Source of the DNA: JBAYNW01 sp041678605
Lineage (GTDB): Bacteria > Cyanobacteriota > Vampirovibrionia > Gastranaerophilales > Gastranaerophilaceae
Assembly: GCA_041678605.1 (NCBI GenBank)
Contig: JBAYNW010000020.1
Coordinates: 1 to 28,275, forward strand
Direction: 5' to 3'
Length of the DNA: 28,275 bases
The notes under the pieces were generated by a model. That model searched no databases. It had not been told where the DNA came from and saw only the letters and a program-made list of their open reading frames with translations. A program made the translations under genes and the position numbers. The stretch's first letter is position 1. Every line of letters starts with the position of its first letter. Below are positions 28,227-28,275 of the stretch, piece by piece.

Positions 28227-28275
28227 CTGCGAAAGTCAGAAAACAGGGTGGGGGGAATTGCAGCCAGCATGAGCC

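Overview
The window is AT-rich, gene-dense bacterial chromosome. About 25 protein genes, one tRNA and many dispersed palindromic and short-tandem repeats can be read. The best-fitting source is an uncultured gut or environmental member of the cyanobacterial sister lineage (Candidatus Gastranaerophilales/Melainabacteria, Vampirovibrionia). This is inferred from three things: prepilins with the FTLSEVMVTLG leader, several proteins with a short N-terminal S-F-(K/A) motif, and a mix of Firmicute-like blocks (RuvX-DUF1292, SpmAB) with other genes in a non-phage setting. No marker gene settles the taxonomy.

Layout. (1) 240-4241, minus strand: a five-gene operon of a stand-alone ClpX-type zinc finger, a large unrecognised protein, RuvX, a DUF1292 protein and a Clp N-domain-only protein. 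Two pieces of Clp unfoldases without any ATPase therefore frame one operon. (2) 4384-5854, plus: a TPR lipoprotein, then lgt, the enzyme that starts lipoprotein maturation; lgt carries an in-frame palindromic insertion. (3) 5851-6361, minus: a ParE-type toxin with a ribbon-helix-helix antitoxin. (4) 6446-9925: an RlmD-type rRNA methyltransferase (also with an in-frame repeat insertion), a dGTPase-like HD hydrolase and ribosomal protein L9. (5) 10013-12734, plus: a one-carbon block of a MetE-core-like methyltransferase, a CooC-like ATPase and FolD. (6) 12717-13070 and 17406-19013: a short and a long member of what looks like one coiled-coil-ended protein family. (7) 13479-16926: an S1-domain protein and three prepilin-like genes, two of them a tandem duplication with a conserved 104-base leader. 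(8) 19359-20506, minus: SpmA and SpmB. (9) 20627-22466, plus: tandem WYL-type regulators behind a perfect palindrome, then tRNA-Met(CAU). (10) 22804-23845: two small unrecognised proteins. (11) 23931-26316, minus: alkD, ndk, tgt. (12) 26418-28058, plus: a pyruvate/indolepyruvate-type decarboxylase.

The first 93 bases and bases 28134-28226 are near-identical inverted copies of one composite repeat, and a shorter copy lies at 17151-17210. Extended -10 elements (TGn upstream of a TATAAT-like hexamer) recur in front of several genes, and rlmD and alkD look leaderless. The points most worth following are the split-Clp operon, the two in-frame repeat insertions in essential-type genes, the MetE-core/CooC/FolD block, the coiled-coil-ended family, and the duplicated pilin leader.
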